From assembly GCA_963674495.2 (NCBI GenBank), contig CAXXLG010000001.1:930001-994000 (forward strand): a stretch of DNA of 64,000 nt, in the 5' to 3' direction. Below the pieces are notes generated by a model. That model saw only the letters and a program-made list of their open reading frames with translations. It ran no database searches and was not told where the DNA came from. This stretch comes from RGIG3178 sp963674495. GTDB lineage: Bacteria > Bacillota > Clostridia > Christensenellales > QAND01. Both the position numbers and the translations under genes were made by a program. Shown in pieces: positions 35,079 through 44,531 of the stretch (its first letter is position 1; each line of letters starts with the position of its first letter).

Positions 35079-35414
35079 ATGAAACAAAAGCGCCTTCTTA
35101 CAAAGCGCCGATTGGGCTTTAAACCACTTCTGCCTCTGTTGCTTGCAGCGGCCATGCTGTATTGGCTAATTGTGGGTGCCTTGGGCGTATCAACGGCGCT
35201 GGACTCACAGCGACTGGAGCAGCTTACCGCCACCATTCGGCGGTATGTCGTGCAGTGCTATGCGCTGGAGGGGCGTTATCCAGACAGTCTTGACTATTTG
35301 GAGAAGAACTACTCGCTAACGCTGGATCGGGAGCGGTACGTCTATCACTACCAAAACCTCGGCGCAAACATCCTACCGCAGATTGCGGTGTTTGCACTCA
35401 ATACTGCCCAATGA
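35079..35414 (+). CDS. Small single-pass membrane protein of the pilus-like operon
   Basis: 111 residues. A basic N-terminus (KRLLTKRRLGFK) leads into a hydrophobic helix, then a small domain with RYVVQCYALEGRYPDSLDYLEKNY, which resembles the start of pseudopilin globular domains. There is no prepilin cleavage site with a Glu at position five. GGAGG lies before the ATG. Confidence 0.7.
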   Translation: MKQKRLLTKRRLGFKPLLPLLLAAAMLYWLIVGALGVSTALDSQRLEQLTATIRRYVVQCYALEGRYPDSLDYLEKNYSLTLDRERYVYHYQNLGANILPQIAVFALNTAQ

Positions 35415-35425
35415 AGGAGGAAGCC

Positions 35426-35911
35426 ATGCATCCAAAACAATCCGCCATTGGCGTTTTGCTGGCGCTCCTTTTGGGTTGCGTGTTCGCTGTGTTGGCGTTA
35501 TTCATTGCATTATTTGGCGCGGATGCGTATTCATCCGTACTGGAAGACGGCGCACAAAACGACATGACTCGTACCGCTACCCTGTATATAGCCAACAAGG
35601 TAAGACGACATGACGGGGCCGGCTGTGTATCGTTGGGCTGCATCGAGGATAGTACGGCTCTGGTGCTGTCCAAAAAGATAGACGATGCGATGGTATCGAC
35701 CTATCTGTATATATATGAAGGCAATCTTTGCGAGGTTAGCGTACTGGAGAATACGCCTGTTAAAAAAATGGCTGGACAACCCGTACTGCCGCTGTCCGCG
35801 TTGTCCTTTTCATTGCCTGATGAAGGTCTGCTCACTGTAGCCATGACAGACGGAAACGGCCATGACGCAAGTATCACGCTATATCTGCGTACAGCGGAGG
35901 TGGAGCCATGA
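35426..35911 (+). CDS. DUF4860-like membrane-anchored protein, pseudopilin-like
   Basis: 161 residues. One N-terminal helix (SAIGVLLALLLGCVFAVLALFIALFG), then a beta-rich extracellular domain. It resembles DUF4860 proteins of clostridial pilus operons. GAAGGAGG is five bases before the ATG at 35426, inside the end of the previous gene's coupling region. Confidence 0.7.
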   Translation: MHPKQSAIGVLLALLLGCVFAVLALFIALFGADAYSSVLEDGAQNDMTRTATLYIANKVRRHDGAGCVSLGCIEDSTALVLSKKIDDAMVSTYLYIYEGNLCEVSVLENTPVKKMAGQPVLPLSALSFSLPDEGLLTVAMTDGNGHDASITLYLRTAEVEP

Positions 35912-36333
35912 GCAACCGTCGCACCACCAGACTGTTCTTTGTCGAATTGGTATTTGTCCTATTGAGTTTTGCTCTGTGCACAGCAGTATGCGTACAGCTT
36001 TTTGCCAAAGCGCATGAAAAAAGCAGTTTAAGCCGCGAAACCGCCGCCGCCGTCTCTTGGGCGCAGACAGCGGCCGAGTGTTTTAAATCAGCGCCCGATG
36101 ACGAACAAAAACTCGCTTCCTTGCTATGCGCCGACATGCAAAACGGCACCGCTACGGTGTACTATAGCGATACGTGGTCGGCGGTACGAGAACAAGCTTC
36201 CCGTACACTGACGCTGATAACACATCGGGAGGGATCGCTGATCACGGCGGATATCACCGTATCGCTGGGCAGCCGGGTTTTGTTCACACTCACCGTGTGC
36301 CACGCCGTCACGAAGGGGGGGGATGTTCCATGA
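35908..36333 (+). CDS. Pilin-like membrane protein
   Basis: 141 residues. RLFFVELVFVLLSFALC resembles a type IV pilin helix with Glu five residues in, but Arg replaces the Gly needed for prepilin peptidase. The remainder is a small soluble domain. The ATG overlaps the preceding stop, showing translational coupling. Confidence 0.7.
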   Translation: MSNRRTTRLFFVELVFVLLSFALCTAVCVQLFAKAHEKSSLSRETAAAVSWAQTAAECFKSAPDDEQKLASLLCADMQNGTATVYYSDTWSAVREQASRTLTLITHREGSLITADITVSLGSRVLFTLTVCHAVTKGGDVP

Positions 36334-36773
36334 ACAACAGGCGATTATTACACCCGCCGATGGGCGTGGGTATCCTCACCATACTGATGGTGCTGATGGT
36401 GCTACTGCTCGCCTCGTTTGCGGTTATGTCGCTGTTGTCCGCTCGTACCGATGCCAATCTGACGGACAAAGCTCGCCAAAGCGTAACCGCCTATTATGCG
36501 GCGGATGGCAAGGCTGAGCGCATGATTATGGATATAGATACTGCGCTCAACCAGGAGAATTGGCGCGAAACGCTTGACTTGATCGGCGTATCCATTCTGA
36601 TCCGTGATGGTTCGGCAAGGCTCTCCTTCTTTGTACCCATCTGCGACGAAGATTTCCTGTTTGTGGTTCTCAATCAGCCGCTTGACGGCGGAAGGCCGGC
36701 AGGAGGTCTTACACGCATTGTTTGGCAAACGATGACATCGGACGAAAAAAACTGGTTGTATCCGCAAGCGTAA
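36330..36773 (+). CDS. PilX-like membrane protein
   Basis: 147 residues. MGVGILTILMVLMVLLLASFAVMSLLSARTD is a long N-terminal helix after a short cytoplasmic start, then TDKARQSVTAYYAADGKAERM, a pattern seen in PilX-type minor pilins. GGGGGGG precedes the ATG, which overlaps the previous stop (ATGA). Confidence 0.7.
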   Translation: MNNRRLLHPPMGVGILTILMVLMVLLLASFAVMSLLSARTDANLTDKARQSVTAYYAADGKAERMIMDIDTALNQENWRETLDLIGVSILIRDGSARLSFFVPICDEDFLFVVLNQPLDGGRPAGGLTRIVWQTMTSDEKNWLYPQA

Positions 36774-36844
36774 CGCTTGCCGTTTCAATACGTTTTGCGT
36801 AAGGGGTTAAATACGTTTCCTATACTTTAAAAAGGAGCATGCAT

Positions 36845-37906
36845 ATGGAAATTCTGTCATTACTCAAAGATGTTGTTTCGCTTGGCGTATCCGACATTTT
36901 CATCATCGCGGGGCGTCCGCTTTGTTATAAGCGAAATGAGCACATCCAGAATTGCAGTGAGGAAAAACTGACGCCGGAGAGCACGCGGCAGATGCTACAA
37001 AGCATCTATGGGCTTGCCAATGATCGCAATATGGCCCGTATTCTGGAACATGGCGACGACGATTTCTCATTTTCGTTAAAGGGCGTAGCACGTTTTCGAA
37101 TCAGCGTATACCGGCAACGTGGATCACTGGCAGCGGTGATACGCGTGGTATCCTTTTCCCTCCCCGATCCAAAGTCGCTGCACATCCCCGAGGAGGTATT
37201 GCGTTTTGCGAATGTCCCGCATGGACTTGTACTGGTGACCGGCCCGTCCGGCAGTGGCAAATCCACCACACTGGCCTGCATCATCGACCGGATCAACCAA
37301 AACCGCAATGCACACATCATTACATTGGAGGATCCCATCGAGTATCTGCATAGCCACAAAAAGAGCATCGTCAGCCAGCGTGAGATCGAGTTGGATACCG
37401 ATAACTACGTCGTAGCGTTGCGCGCCGCGCTAAGGCAGAGCCCGGATGTCATCCTGATAGGCGAGCTGCGCGATACCGAGACCATTAGCATCGCCATGAC
37501 CGCTGCCGAAACCGGGCACCTGGTCATTTCGACGCTTCATACCCTGGGCGCAGCCAACACAATTGACCGTATCATCGACGTGTTCCCTGCGCAGCGGCAA
37601 GCCCAAATCCGTTTGCAGCTGTCCATGGTGCTAAAAGGCGTGATCTCTCAGCAACTGATGCCTTCACGCGATGATAATCTTCTGCCGGTGTTCGAAATCC
37701 TTACAAGCAACAACGCCGTACGCAACATGATTCGTGAATCCAAAACGCATCAAATGCATTCTGTCATCGCCGCCGGTGCAGTAGAAGGAATGTGCAGCAT
37801 GGATGCAGGACTTTTGGCCATGGTACAGAGCGGTGATATCAGCATGCAGGACGCCATCACACGCAGTCTCGAGCCCGAGCTGCTACAAAAGCGACTGATG
37901 CAATAA
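36845..37906 (+). CDS. pilT: Pilus retraction/assembly ATPase (PilT-like)
   Basis: 353 residues. Walker A GPSGSGKSTT, Asp box LEDPIEY, Walker B DVILIGELRD, His box HLVISTLHT, and VRNMIRE, the AIRNLIRE-like motif of PilT retraction ATPases. The N-terminal domain is the short PilT type, not the long PilB type. AAGGAG is seven bases before the ATG at 36845. It is the only ATPase of this apparatus in the window. Confidence 0.9.
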   Translation: MEILSLLKDVVSLGVSDIFIIAGRPLCYKRNEHIQNCSEEKLTPESTRQMLQSIYGLANDRNMARILEHGDDDFSFSLKGVARFRISVYRQRGSLAAVIRVVSFSLPDPKSLHIPEEVLRFANVPHGLVLVTGPSGSGKSTTLACIIDRINQNRNAHIITLEDPIEYLHSHKKSIVSQREIELDTDNYVVALRAALRQSPDVILIGELRDTETISIAMTAAETGHLVISTLHTLGAANTIDRIIDVFPAQRQAQIRLQLSMVLKGVISQQLMPSRDDNLLPVFEILTSNNAVRNMIRESKTHQMHSVIAAGAVEGMCSMDAGLLAMVQSGDISMQDAITRSLEPELLQKRLMQ

Positions 37907-37950
37907 TCCACCGGTATTTATTCATAAATGCTTAAAACGAGCGGATATTG

Positions 37951-37988
37951 CCCGGAAATGCCTATATAAAGGCATTTCCGGGTATATT
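37951..37988 (+). terminator. Terminator of the pilus-like operon
   Basis: A perfect 12-bp stem (CCCGGAAATGCC / GGCATTTCCGGG) with an eight-base loop followed by TATATTCT. Confidence 0.75.
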
Positions 37989-38158
37989 CTCCCTTGCGTT
38001 TCATGGGTTTATCCCGTATAATGAGCAACATCAAAAAGCGTATATCTGCATCTTTTATGCACGAATATGCTATTATATATAATCATTCATAGGGTTCTCA
38101 GGCAATGATTGGATATGTTCTATTGCATTGATCTACCTCTTTGAGGATTGAGTGGATT

Positions 38159-39280
38159 ATGATAAAGCCGTTGTTCCGGTTCGTGTTCAGACAAAAAGAC
38201 ATACCTGATCTGACCGAACTATCCAATGATTTCAACCTCAAGCGTATTGTTTATGTATCGGTGATCCTTTTGGTATACCAGATCATCAATTTGATTGACC
38301 CATCGCATGCATTGCATACGATTTCCATCAGCATTACAATTCTTATTTTAACTTCTTTTTCATATTCTTTGGTTATCATTCTTTACTATCGCAAACTCTT
38401 GGACGCCGGGTTGGGTCTTCAGATGAGCATTTCGTTTTGGATCCTGATATTGTTTGGCATGGGGCAGTATTTTATTCTCGATATCCAGACCGTCGGCATG
38501 CCCATCAATGTCTTGACATATTGCGCGCTTTTGGTGATCGTTCCAATTTTTTCCACGCGCCAGTCGTTTTGGGTATTTACAATCTTTCTGGTCTTTAGCA
38601 TCGTCTTGGCAACCCTGTCCGGTGCATCCGCGCAATATATCAAATCCAATGCACTTATCTGCGCTTCGGGTTTCATCATCTCCATGCTAATCCAGCAACA
38701 ATACGTTCGGATGATTCTCTCGTTGCTTCAGGAAAACCGAGTCGATCCGCTGACCGGCATTCTTAACCGACGCGGCGGGTTGGATAAAGTTGAAACACTG
38801 TTGGCATTATGCAAACGACACGGCCGCACCACCGCATTGTATATGATCGACATCGATTTTTTCAAGGCCTTCAACGACAAGCTGGGTCACCTTGAAGGAG
38901 ACGACGCCTTACGCAAGGTAGCCAGGGCATTGGACGATGTGTTCGAACGGCGATCCGACATCGTATGTCGTTACGGGGGTGAGGAATTCCTGGCATGCTG
39001 TTCGATACAAAAGGAGAACGATGCGGCACTAATGGCGGATAGACTGCGAAAGGCCGTTATCGACATGTCCATCACCACGCCGTATCAGCGCGTAGCGGAG
39101 CATTTGACCATCAGTATCGGCTATACACTGTATACGCCGCAGTTGAACCATCCGAGCAGCGAAAAAAACCATTTTGCACTGATATTGGAAGCGGATCAGG
39201 CATTATACCGTGCCAAGGCTGCGGGGCGGAACTGCTCCGTTTACTACGATTCGATGGAAACAGTACCAGCTCAATTATAG
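38159..39280 (+). CDS. Membrane-bound diguanylate cyclase
   Basis: 373 residues. About six transmembrane helices in the first 190 residues, then DPLTGILNRRG, DIDFFKAFND and CRYGGEEFLACC. The GGEEF signature is intact and an RxxD (RRSD) lies five residues before it, the product-inhibition I-site. It should make c-di-GMP. ATG at 38159 is preferred (GAGTGG upstream) over a TTG at 38141. Confidence 0.9.
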   Translation: MIKPLFRFVFRQKDIPDLTELSNDFNLKRIVYVSVILLVYQIINLIDPSHALHTISISITILILTSFSYSLVIILYYRKLLDAGLGLQMSISFWILILFGMGQYFILDIQTVGMPINVLTYCALLVIVPIFSTRQSFWVFTIFLVFSIVLATLSGASAQYIKSNALICASGFIISMLIQQQYVRMILSLLQENRVDPLTGILNRRGGLDKVETLLALCKRHGRTTALYMIDIDFFKAFNDKLGHLEGDDALRKVARALDDVFERRSDIVCRYGGEEFLACCSIQKENDAALMADRLRKAVIDMSITTPYQRVAEHLTISIGYTLYTPQLNHPSSEKNHFALILEADQALYRAKAAGRNCSVYYDSMETVPAQL

Positions 39281-39336
39281 GTGTATGGAGCGACGCTACT
39301 CCCTCAAGCGTGCAACGCGAGTTGTGTATTCCATTT

Positions 39337-39360
39337 GCGGATAGCCGATTCGCTTTTTTA
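39337..39360 (+). terminator. Probable terminator of the cyclase gene
   Basis: GCGGAT-AGCCG-ATTCGC (one G-U) followed by TTTTTTATT. Confidence 0.65.
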
Positions 39361-39457
39361 TTCGGTTTTTTGTCCAATCACCTGCTAATAAGCGTATACA
39401 TGACATACACTTTTTTCGGTGCCAATCGTACTTTAATGCCATAAGAAGCCCGTTTGG

Positions 39458-39988
39458 TTATCCGCTCGAATAATCCAATCTCACCAAGCGTTTTTTGTTG
39501 GGTAACGGATAGGCTTTGGTAACCAAATGTTTCAATCCGATTTTTTTCATGGCGTCATCGTTCTGCTGTATAACACAGGATACGACACGTGGCATGGCGT
39601 TTTGCAGTTGCCGCGCAAAGCATTCCACGCCGATATATTCCACAAGCAAATTTGCGATGACAAGCGATGCCCCGGGCGGTTTTGTACCGGCAGCGGACAG
39701 ATCCAAGTTCATCAGTATCAACCGATCTGACAAGTTTTGATAGCGATGCCTGCATTCGTTTAGATATCGCTTGTTGACATCAATGCCATAAATCGTCTGA
39801 AATCCCCCGTTAACCGCATGCTCTAAACCATTGCCGCCCGCTATGCCCCATATTGCGACGGTATCAAATGGATACTGCGCCATCTGCTCGGCCATGATAG
39901 CGTTGAGCGTTTGCAACTGGCGTACATCCTGCCAGCGCATATGCGCCTCATAATCGTCAAGCGATATGTCTTCCCAAGGATGCTTCAA
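39458..39988 (-). CDS. Class I SAM-dependent methyltransferase
   Basis: 176 residues. VAIWGIAGGNGLEHA is motif I, IYGIDVNKRYL motif II, and ASLVIANLLVEYIG a later strand. Small-molecule or protein target unknown. The likely start is TTG at 39988 with AAAGGGA ten bases upstream. It follows the ABC exporter by 19 bases. Confidence 0.78.
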   Translation of the reverse strand: MKHPWEDISLDDYEAHMRWQDVRQLQTLNAIMAEQMAQYPFDTVAIWGIAGGNGLEHAVNGGFQTIYGIDVNKRYLNECRHRYQNLSDRLILMNLDLSAAGTKPPGASLVIANLLVEYIGVECFARQLQNAMPRVVSCVIQQNDDAMKKIGLKHLVTKAYPLPNKKRLVRLDYSSG

Positions 39989-40007
39989 TGTTGACTATTC
40001 CCTTTCA

Positions 40008-41726
40008 TCAAGCGTCTTGCAACCGTTTATAAAGGCCGCCTTTGGATATGAGTTGCTCATGCGTTCCGCGTTCAACAATGACGCCGTTCTGGATCACCAG
40101 TATCAAGTCTGCATTTTGGATGGTGGACAGACGGTGTGCAATGGCGATGATGGTCCGTTGTCCCGAAAGTGCTCCTATCGCCCCTTGTATCTCCCGCTCC
40201 GTTTCCATATCCACCGAAGCCGTGGCCTCATCCAATATGATAATGGGCGCCTTGCGCAATATGGCGCGTGCAATGGCAATGCGCTGCTTTTGACCGCCGG
40301 ACAGCCGCATACCGCGCTCACCGACATGCGTATTGTATTGGTCCTCCATATCCATGATGCTTTGATGGATACGCGCCAGCTTTGCTGCCTCAATGATTTC
40401 CTTCATGTCCGCCCGCGGCGCCGCGTACGCAATGTTCTCGGCTATGGTACCGTTGAACAAAAACGTATCCTGCAGAACCGGCGCTATATTGCGTCTTAGA
40501 CTTTGCAGCGTAACGCGGGAGATATCCTGCCCGTCGATGGTGATGCGTCCCCCCGTCGGATCGTAAAACCGTGCGAGAAGTTGTGTCAGCGTCGTTTTTC
40601 CCACGCCGGTTGGCCCAACCAACGCAATCATCTGCCCACTCGTACAGGAAAAGTTGATATCCTTTAAAACAGCATTGTCTTTTTGGTATGAAAAGCTTAC
40701 GTTTTCAAAGGCGATACCGCCTTTAACATCCTTCAATTCCACCGCGTCGGGTACATCGGTAACACCACAAGGTGTATCCAAAACCACCATCACGCGCTCC
40801 GCACCGGCCAACGCGCGCTGAAAATCCTCCAACAGCCTAGCCAGTCCCGTAATGGGGGTATAAAACATTGCCAGATATAGCAAAAAAGCGACGATATCCG
40901 GCACGGACAATTGCCCGTAATAAGCCAATACACCGCCCAACCCTACCACAATGATGGTGCCGATAGAAGAAACAAATTCAACGGTTGGATGGAATATAGC
41001 GCTCAGCTTGAGCGCATGCAGCATGGCTTTTGTAAAGGCACTCGCGTGCGCCGCAACCCTTTCCTTCTCAAACACCTCTTGTCCGAAGGATTGTATCTCC
41101 TGTATGCCGGAAAAGTTGTCCTGAAGCTTTGCGTTAAGATTGGCCAATTCGCTCTGGGTCATGCGAAAATTAGGTCTTATCTTATGGGCAAAGATCCCAC
41201 CGAACAACAGGATGAACGGTATGGGGATACACGTGAACAGCGCCAGCTTAACATTGATGGTCAATAAAACCACAAATACACCGGTCAGCGTAGCAAAATT
41301 GGTTAGCGCCTCGGGAATGATGTGCGCGTACAACAGCTCAAAGGTGGCCGTATCGTTCACCACGCGACTCATCAGATCACCGGTCTGCTTGTCATGAAAA
41401 AAGCTCATACTGAGAGTCTGAATCTTCTCATATACCCGAATGCGCATTTCCTCCACCAAATTCCATGCAGCACGATGAGACAGGTAGCTGCTTAAAAACC
41501 GGAACAGGATACGCGAGAGGTATAGTCCCGACAGGATGGCCGTTAACGAGGCGATGCGATGAAGCATATCAGGCGTAGCGCCGCTTTGTATCACGCCGGT
41601 CATAGTAGACAATACCTTCGGTCCCGCCAGATTTATCAGGGTTAGCGTCAGTGTGGACAGGATAGCGATCCCGTACAGCACCTTATATCTCGTCGCTTCC
41701 CTGCTCAATCTCCATAGAATTCTCAT
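40008..41726 (-). CDS. ABC exporter, fused permease and ATPase (MsbA/LmrA type)
   Basis: 572 residues. Six-helix ABC membrane domain, then ATPase with Walker A GPTGVGKTTL, Q-loop PVLQDTFLF, signature LSGGQKQR, Walker B IIILDEATASVD and H-loop AHRLST. Works as a dimer; substrate unknown. ATG at 41726 (MRILWRLSREAT) is chosen over the longer open start at 41780. A minus-strand extended -10 (TGG then TATACT, about 41823) lies upstream. Confidence 0.88.
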   Translation of the reverse strand: MRILWRLSREATRYKVLYGIAILSTLTLTLINLAGPKVLSTMTGVIQSGATPDMLHRIASLTAILSGLYLSRILFRFLSSYLSHRAAWNLVEEMRIRVYEKIQTLSMSFFHDKQTGDLMSRVVNDTATFELLYAHIIPEALTNFATLTGVFVVLLTINVKLALFTCIPIPFILLFGGIFAHKIRPNFRMTQSELANLNAKLQDNFSGIQEIQSFGQEVFEKERVAAHASAFTKAMLHALKLSAIFHPTVEFVSSIGTIIVVGLGGVLAYYGQLSVPDIVAFLLYLAMFYTPITGLARLLEDFQRALAGAERVMVVLDTPCGVTDVPDAVELKDVKGGIAFENVSFSYQKDNAVLKDINFSCTSGQMIALVGPTGVGKTTLTQLLARFYDPTGGRITIDGQDISRVTLQSLRRNIAPVLQDTFLFNGTIAENIAYAAPRADMKEIIEAAKLARIHQSIMDMEDQYNTHVGERGMRLSGGQKQRIAIARAILRKAPIIILDEATASVDMETEREIQGAIGALSGQRTIIAIAHRLSTIQNADLILVIQNGVIVERGTHEQLISKGGLYKRLQDA

Positions 41727-42014
41727 ATCAACCCATCCTCTTTGCGGGACACATTCCATTGCTTCTGCTTTCTGCCCCAAAATACGTTACATGATCCATA
41801 CAATCCATCGATTGTCCGATAAAGTATACCATAACACGGATGCGATCCTTTCGTTTTGATTCGAAAAGACCGCACTGTATGTCAAAACAACGATGGATCA
41901 ATTGTATCAAATTAAAACCATTCCATTGTCGCCAAGATATGTAAGCATCGTCACAAATAGCCTTCAATGCCACGGCCCTACAATTTTGTGCAGACAGCCC
42001 GGCCTATCGTTCCG

Positions 42015-42857
42015 CTACTCCCCTTGGTGAACGTGTTGTCCGTGCCTGCGTCGTTTAATGCCAGCATGCGTGGACAAGACCACCAGGTAAATTACGGTGC
42101 TTAGAACAGCAATGCAAGCGCCGGATGGAATGGCTGCATAATACGATGTCCACAACCCCAAAAGACAAAAAGCAAGGCTCAGCACCATGGACGCAACGAT
42201 AACCTTGCCGACGGAATTAAAAAAGATCTTGGCCATGGATACCGGAATGGTCATCAACGCGATGGTCAACACGATGCCCACGATCTTTGTCAATACGATG
42301 ATGCCAACCGGGATCATGATGTATACGATCCATGACAGCGCGTTTGTATTGATACCACGCGCTTTTGCATAGGACTCATCGAACATATACAAAATCAGGT
42401 GGTTGTACAGCATCCAAAACACCAGCACGTTGACGATGGTAAAGGCCGCCATCACCCATAAATATGTGGTGGATACCGAAAGGATGTCGCCAAATAGATA
42501 GCTGGTCATATCAGGCATGTAGCCCGATGCCACCGAAACAAACAGGATACCAAGAGCCATGCCGAACGACCAAAGTATGCCCATCATGGTATCCGCTTTG
42601 AGTTTGGATTGTGCAGACATCTTTCGCATTAAAACCGAAGCAGCAACAGCAAACATCAGGCCGCCGAGTATGGGTTCAAATCCCAACAGGTATCCGAGGC
42701 CGATGCCACCGAACGATGCATGCGCGATGCCACCTGACATGCTGATTAGTTTTTTTTCGATGGCGATGGTGCCGATGATGCCAACCATGGTGCTGGCAAA
42801 CAACGCGGCTAACAGAGCGTTGCGCATAAATGCATATCGTACAATCAATTCGATCAT
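42015..42857 (-). CDS. znuB: Zinc ABC transporter permease
   Basis: 280 residues with eight or nine membrane helices. GIAHASFGGIGLGYLLG is the family signature of ABC-3 metal permeases, followed by MMGILWSFGMALGILFV. It ends in a His-rich tail (KRRRHGQHVHQ). ATG overlaps the znuC stop (ATGA). Third gene of the zinc uptake operon. Confidence 0.92.
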   Translation of the reverse strand: MIELIVRYAFMRNALLAALFASTMVGIIGTIAIEKKLISMSGGIAHASFGGIGLGYLLGFEPILGGLMFAVAASVLMRKMSAQSKLKADTMMGILWSFGMALGILFVSVASGYMPDMTSYLFGDILSVSTTYLWVMAAFTIVNVLVFWMLYNHLILYMFDESYAKARGINTNALSWIVYIMIPVGIIVLTKIVGIVLTIALMTIPVSMAKIFFNSVGKVIVASMVLSLAFCLLGLWTSYYAAIPSGACIAVLSTVIYLVVLSTHAGIKRRRHGQHVHQGE

Positions 42858-43537
42858 AGCATCAGTCCGTCTTTCAGCCTGTCATTTAGTTTAGCGGGAT
42901 CGTCATACAGGTTCACCGTCTCGTGGATATACAGCGCCTTGTCCGCCATTTGCAACACCGTGCTCACGTAATGGCTTGCAATGAAAATGGTCTTCTCTCC
43001 TTTGAGGTTGTGCAATACCGCATATACATCTCGCGCCGCATCGATGTCAAGGCCTGCGTCCGGCTCATCCAACGCAATGATGGCGGCATTGGACGCCAGC
43101 GCCCTGGCAATCACAGCGCGCTTAAGCTGTCCGCTGGAAAGCTGGCCGATGCCGCGATTCTCGTATTTGGACAGGCCCACCTGCGCAATGGCCAAAGATG
43201 CCGCCCGTTTCTGCGCATCAGTATAGCGTCGAAACGGGCTTATTTTTCTTACCAATGTACCCATCAACACGAGTTCTCGTACCGAAAGCGGAAAAGTGAT
43301 ATCGAATTCCATGTCTTGCGGCACATAGCTAACCCGCCACCCTTCAGGTCGCCGGATCGTGCCCACATTAGGTCTGAGCAACCCCGCCAACAATTTGATC
43401 AGCGTGCTCTTACCTCCACCGTTTGGCCCGATAAGCGCCGTCATCGATCCCGGGGGTAATGAAAAGCTTACGCCGTGCAAGGCGCAAACTTCTCCGTAAC
43501 AGTAACGTACATTTGAAAAAACTATTTCGTTTTCCAT
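42854..43537 (-). CDS. znuC: Zinc ABC transporter ATP-binding protein
   Basis: 227 residues. Walker A GPNGGGKSTL, signature LSSGQLKRAVIARAL, Walker B IIALDEPDAGLD, H-loop ASHYVS. The signature has S in place of the second G (LSSGQ), a common variant in this subfamily. Start at ATG 43537 or 43549; no separate ribosome site, so coupled to znuA. Confidence 0.9.
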   Translation of the reverse strand: MENEIVFSNVRYCYGEVCALHGVSFSLPPGSMTALIGPNGGGKSTLIKLLAGLLRPNVGTIRRPEGWRVSYVPQDMEFDITFPLSVRELVLMGTLVRKISPFRRYTDAQKRAASLAIAQVGLSKYENRGIGQLSSGQLKRAVIARALASNAAIIALDEPDAGLDIDAARDVYAVLHNLKGEKTIFIASHYVSTVLQMADKALYIHETVNLYDDPAKLNDRLKDGLML

Positions 43538-43538
43538 A

Positions 43539-44450
43539 TCATTGTGCATTCAACAGCGCATCCGCCACATGTCGCAACGATTCAATGTAATCGGCGGACA
43601 ACGGCGCAACCGCCGTGACGGTACCGCCGATCTCCTGAGCAACCGTGTTCGCCTGGCTATCGTTGAATTCCTCCTGATAGAATACAGATGTGATTCCGTT
43701 CTGCTTTGCATATTCGATGGCCTGCTGTAGCTCCTGCGCGGTGGCCTGCTTACCCTCAATCTCAATGGATATCATGGTCAGGTCGTAATCATCCGCAAAA
43801 TACGTGTAGGCTGCATGATAGATCAAAAACGACCGGTTTGTTAGATTTTCGAACTTTTGGCGGATTTCCTGATCAATCAATTCAAGTTCTTTGATATAAC
43901 GCTGCGCATTGGTTTGGTACGTTTCTCTATTCGCTTCGTCCATCGCGGATAGTTCATTCGCGATGGCTTGCACCATGACCATTGCCCGTTTGGGTGACAG
44001 CCAGATATGCGGATCACTGCCCGATGCCTGATCATGTGCTTCCGTTTCGTCCCCATCATGTTGATGGTTAGCTGAAAGCATGGGATATACAGCCGATACG
44101 GCATCCCTTAGATCCACCACGCGTATGTCCCGGTTAAAATCCGTAAGCTTTGGCAGGATGTTAGCATCTTCCGTAGGCATATGTAGCGTGAAATACAAAG
44201 CCGCATCCGATACCTGTTGCATCTGCTGCGCCGTAGGTTGATAGTTCGCGGGACTGTTGCCCGGCGGGATCATAGTCACAACCTCCACAAGGTCACCCGC
44301 CACCCGTTCTACAAAAGCTGCCGCCGGTACGATGCCTACCGCAACAATGATCCTTTGGGCTTCGTCCGATTCCAACGGCACCGTCCCGTTGCATGCGGTC
44401 AACGAAAGAATGGTCATAGCCACAATCAACCCCCACGCGATCCTTTTCAT
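43539..44450 (-). CDS. znuA: Zinc ABC transporter substrate-binding lipoprotein
   Basis: 303 residues. Lipobox LSLTAC at the end of the signal. The cluster A-I fold has metal-ligand His in LHMPTEDAN and DPHIWLSPK, and a short His/Asp-rich loop (NHQHDGDETEAHDQ) as in zinc-binding ZnuA. HAAYTYFADDYDLTMISIE and FYQEEFNDSQ complete the family pattern. GGAGG lies before the ATG at 44450. Regulated by the operator listed at 44462. Confidence 0.92.
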   Translation of the reverse strand: MKRIAWGLIVAMTILSLTACNGTVPLESDEAQRIIVAVGIVPAAAFVERVAGDLVEVVTMIPPGNSPANYQPTAQQMQQVSDAALYFTLHMPTEDANILPKLTDFNRDIRVVDLRDAVSAVYPMLSANHQHDGDETEAHDQASGSDPHIWLSPKRAMVMVQAIANELSAMDEANRETYQTNAQRYIKELELIDQEIRQKFENLTNRSFLIYHAAYTYFADDYDLTMISIEIEGKQATAQELQQAIEYAKQNGITSVFYQEEFNDSQANTVAQEIGGTVTAVAPLSADYIESLRHVADALLNAQ

Positions 44451-44461
44451 GACGCGCCTCC

Positions 44462-44484
44462 TTATTGCAAAACTATTGCAATAA
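44462..44484. promoter_or_regulatory. Putative Zur operator
   Basis: Perfect inverted repeat TTATTGCAA-AACTA-TTGCAATAA. It covers the expected transcription start of the znu promoter and lies 11 bases from the znuA ATG. The zur gene is immediately upstream, so Zur is the obvious binder. Confidence 0.7.
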
Positions 44485-44485
44485 A

Positions 44486-44514
44486 AAAATAGCATAACAA
44501 AACGCGCCTGTCAA
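44486..44514 (-). promoter_or_regulatory. SigmaA promoter of znuACB
   Basis: Minus strand TTGACA, 17 bases, TATTTT. Strong match and ideal spacing. Confidence 0.75.
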
Positions 44515-44531
44515 ACGTAGGAGATACGTTA

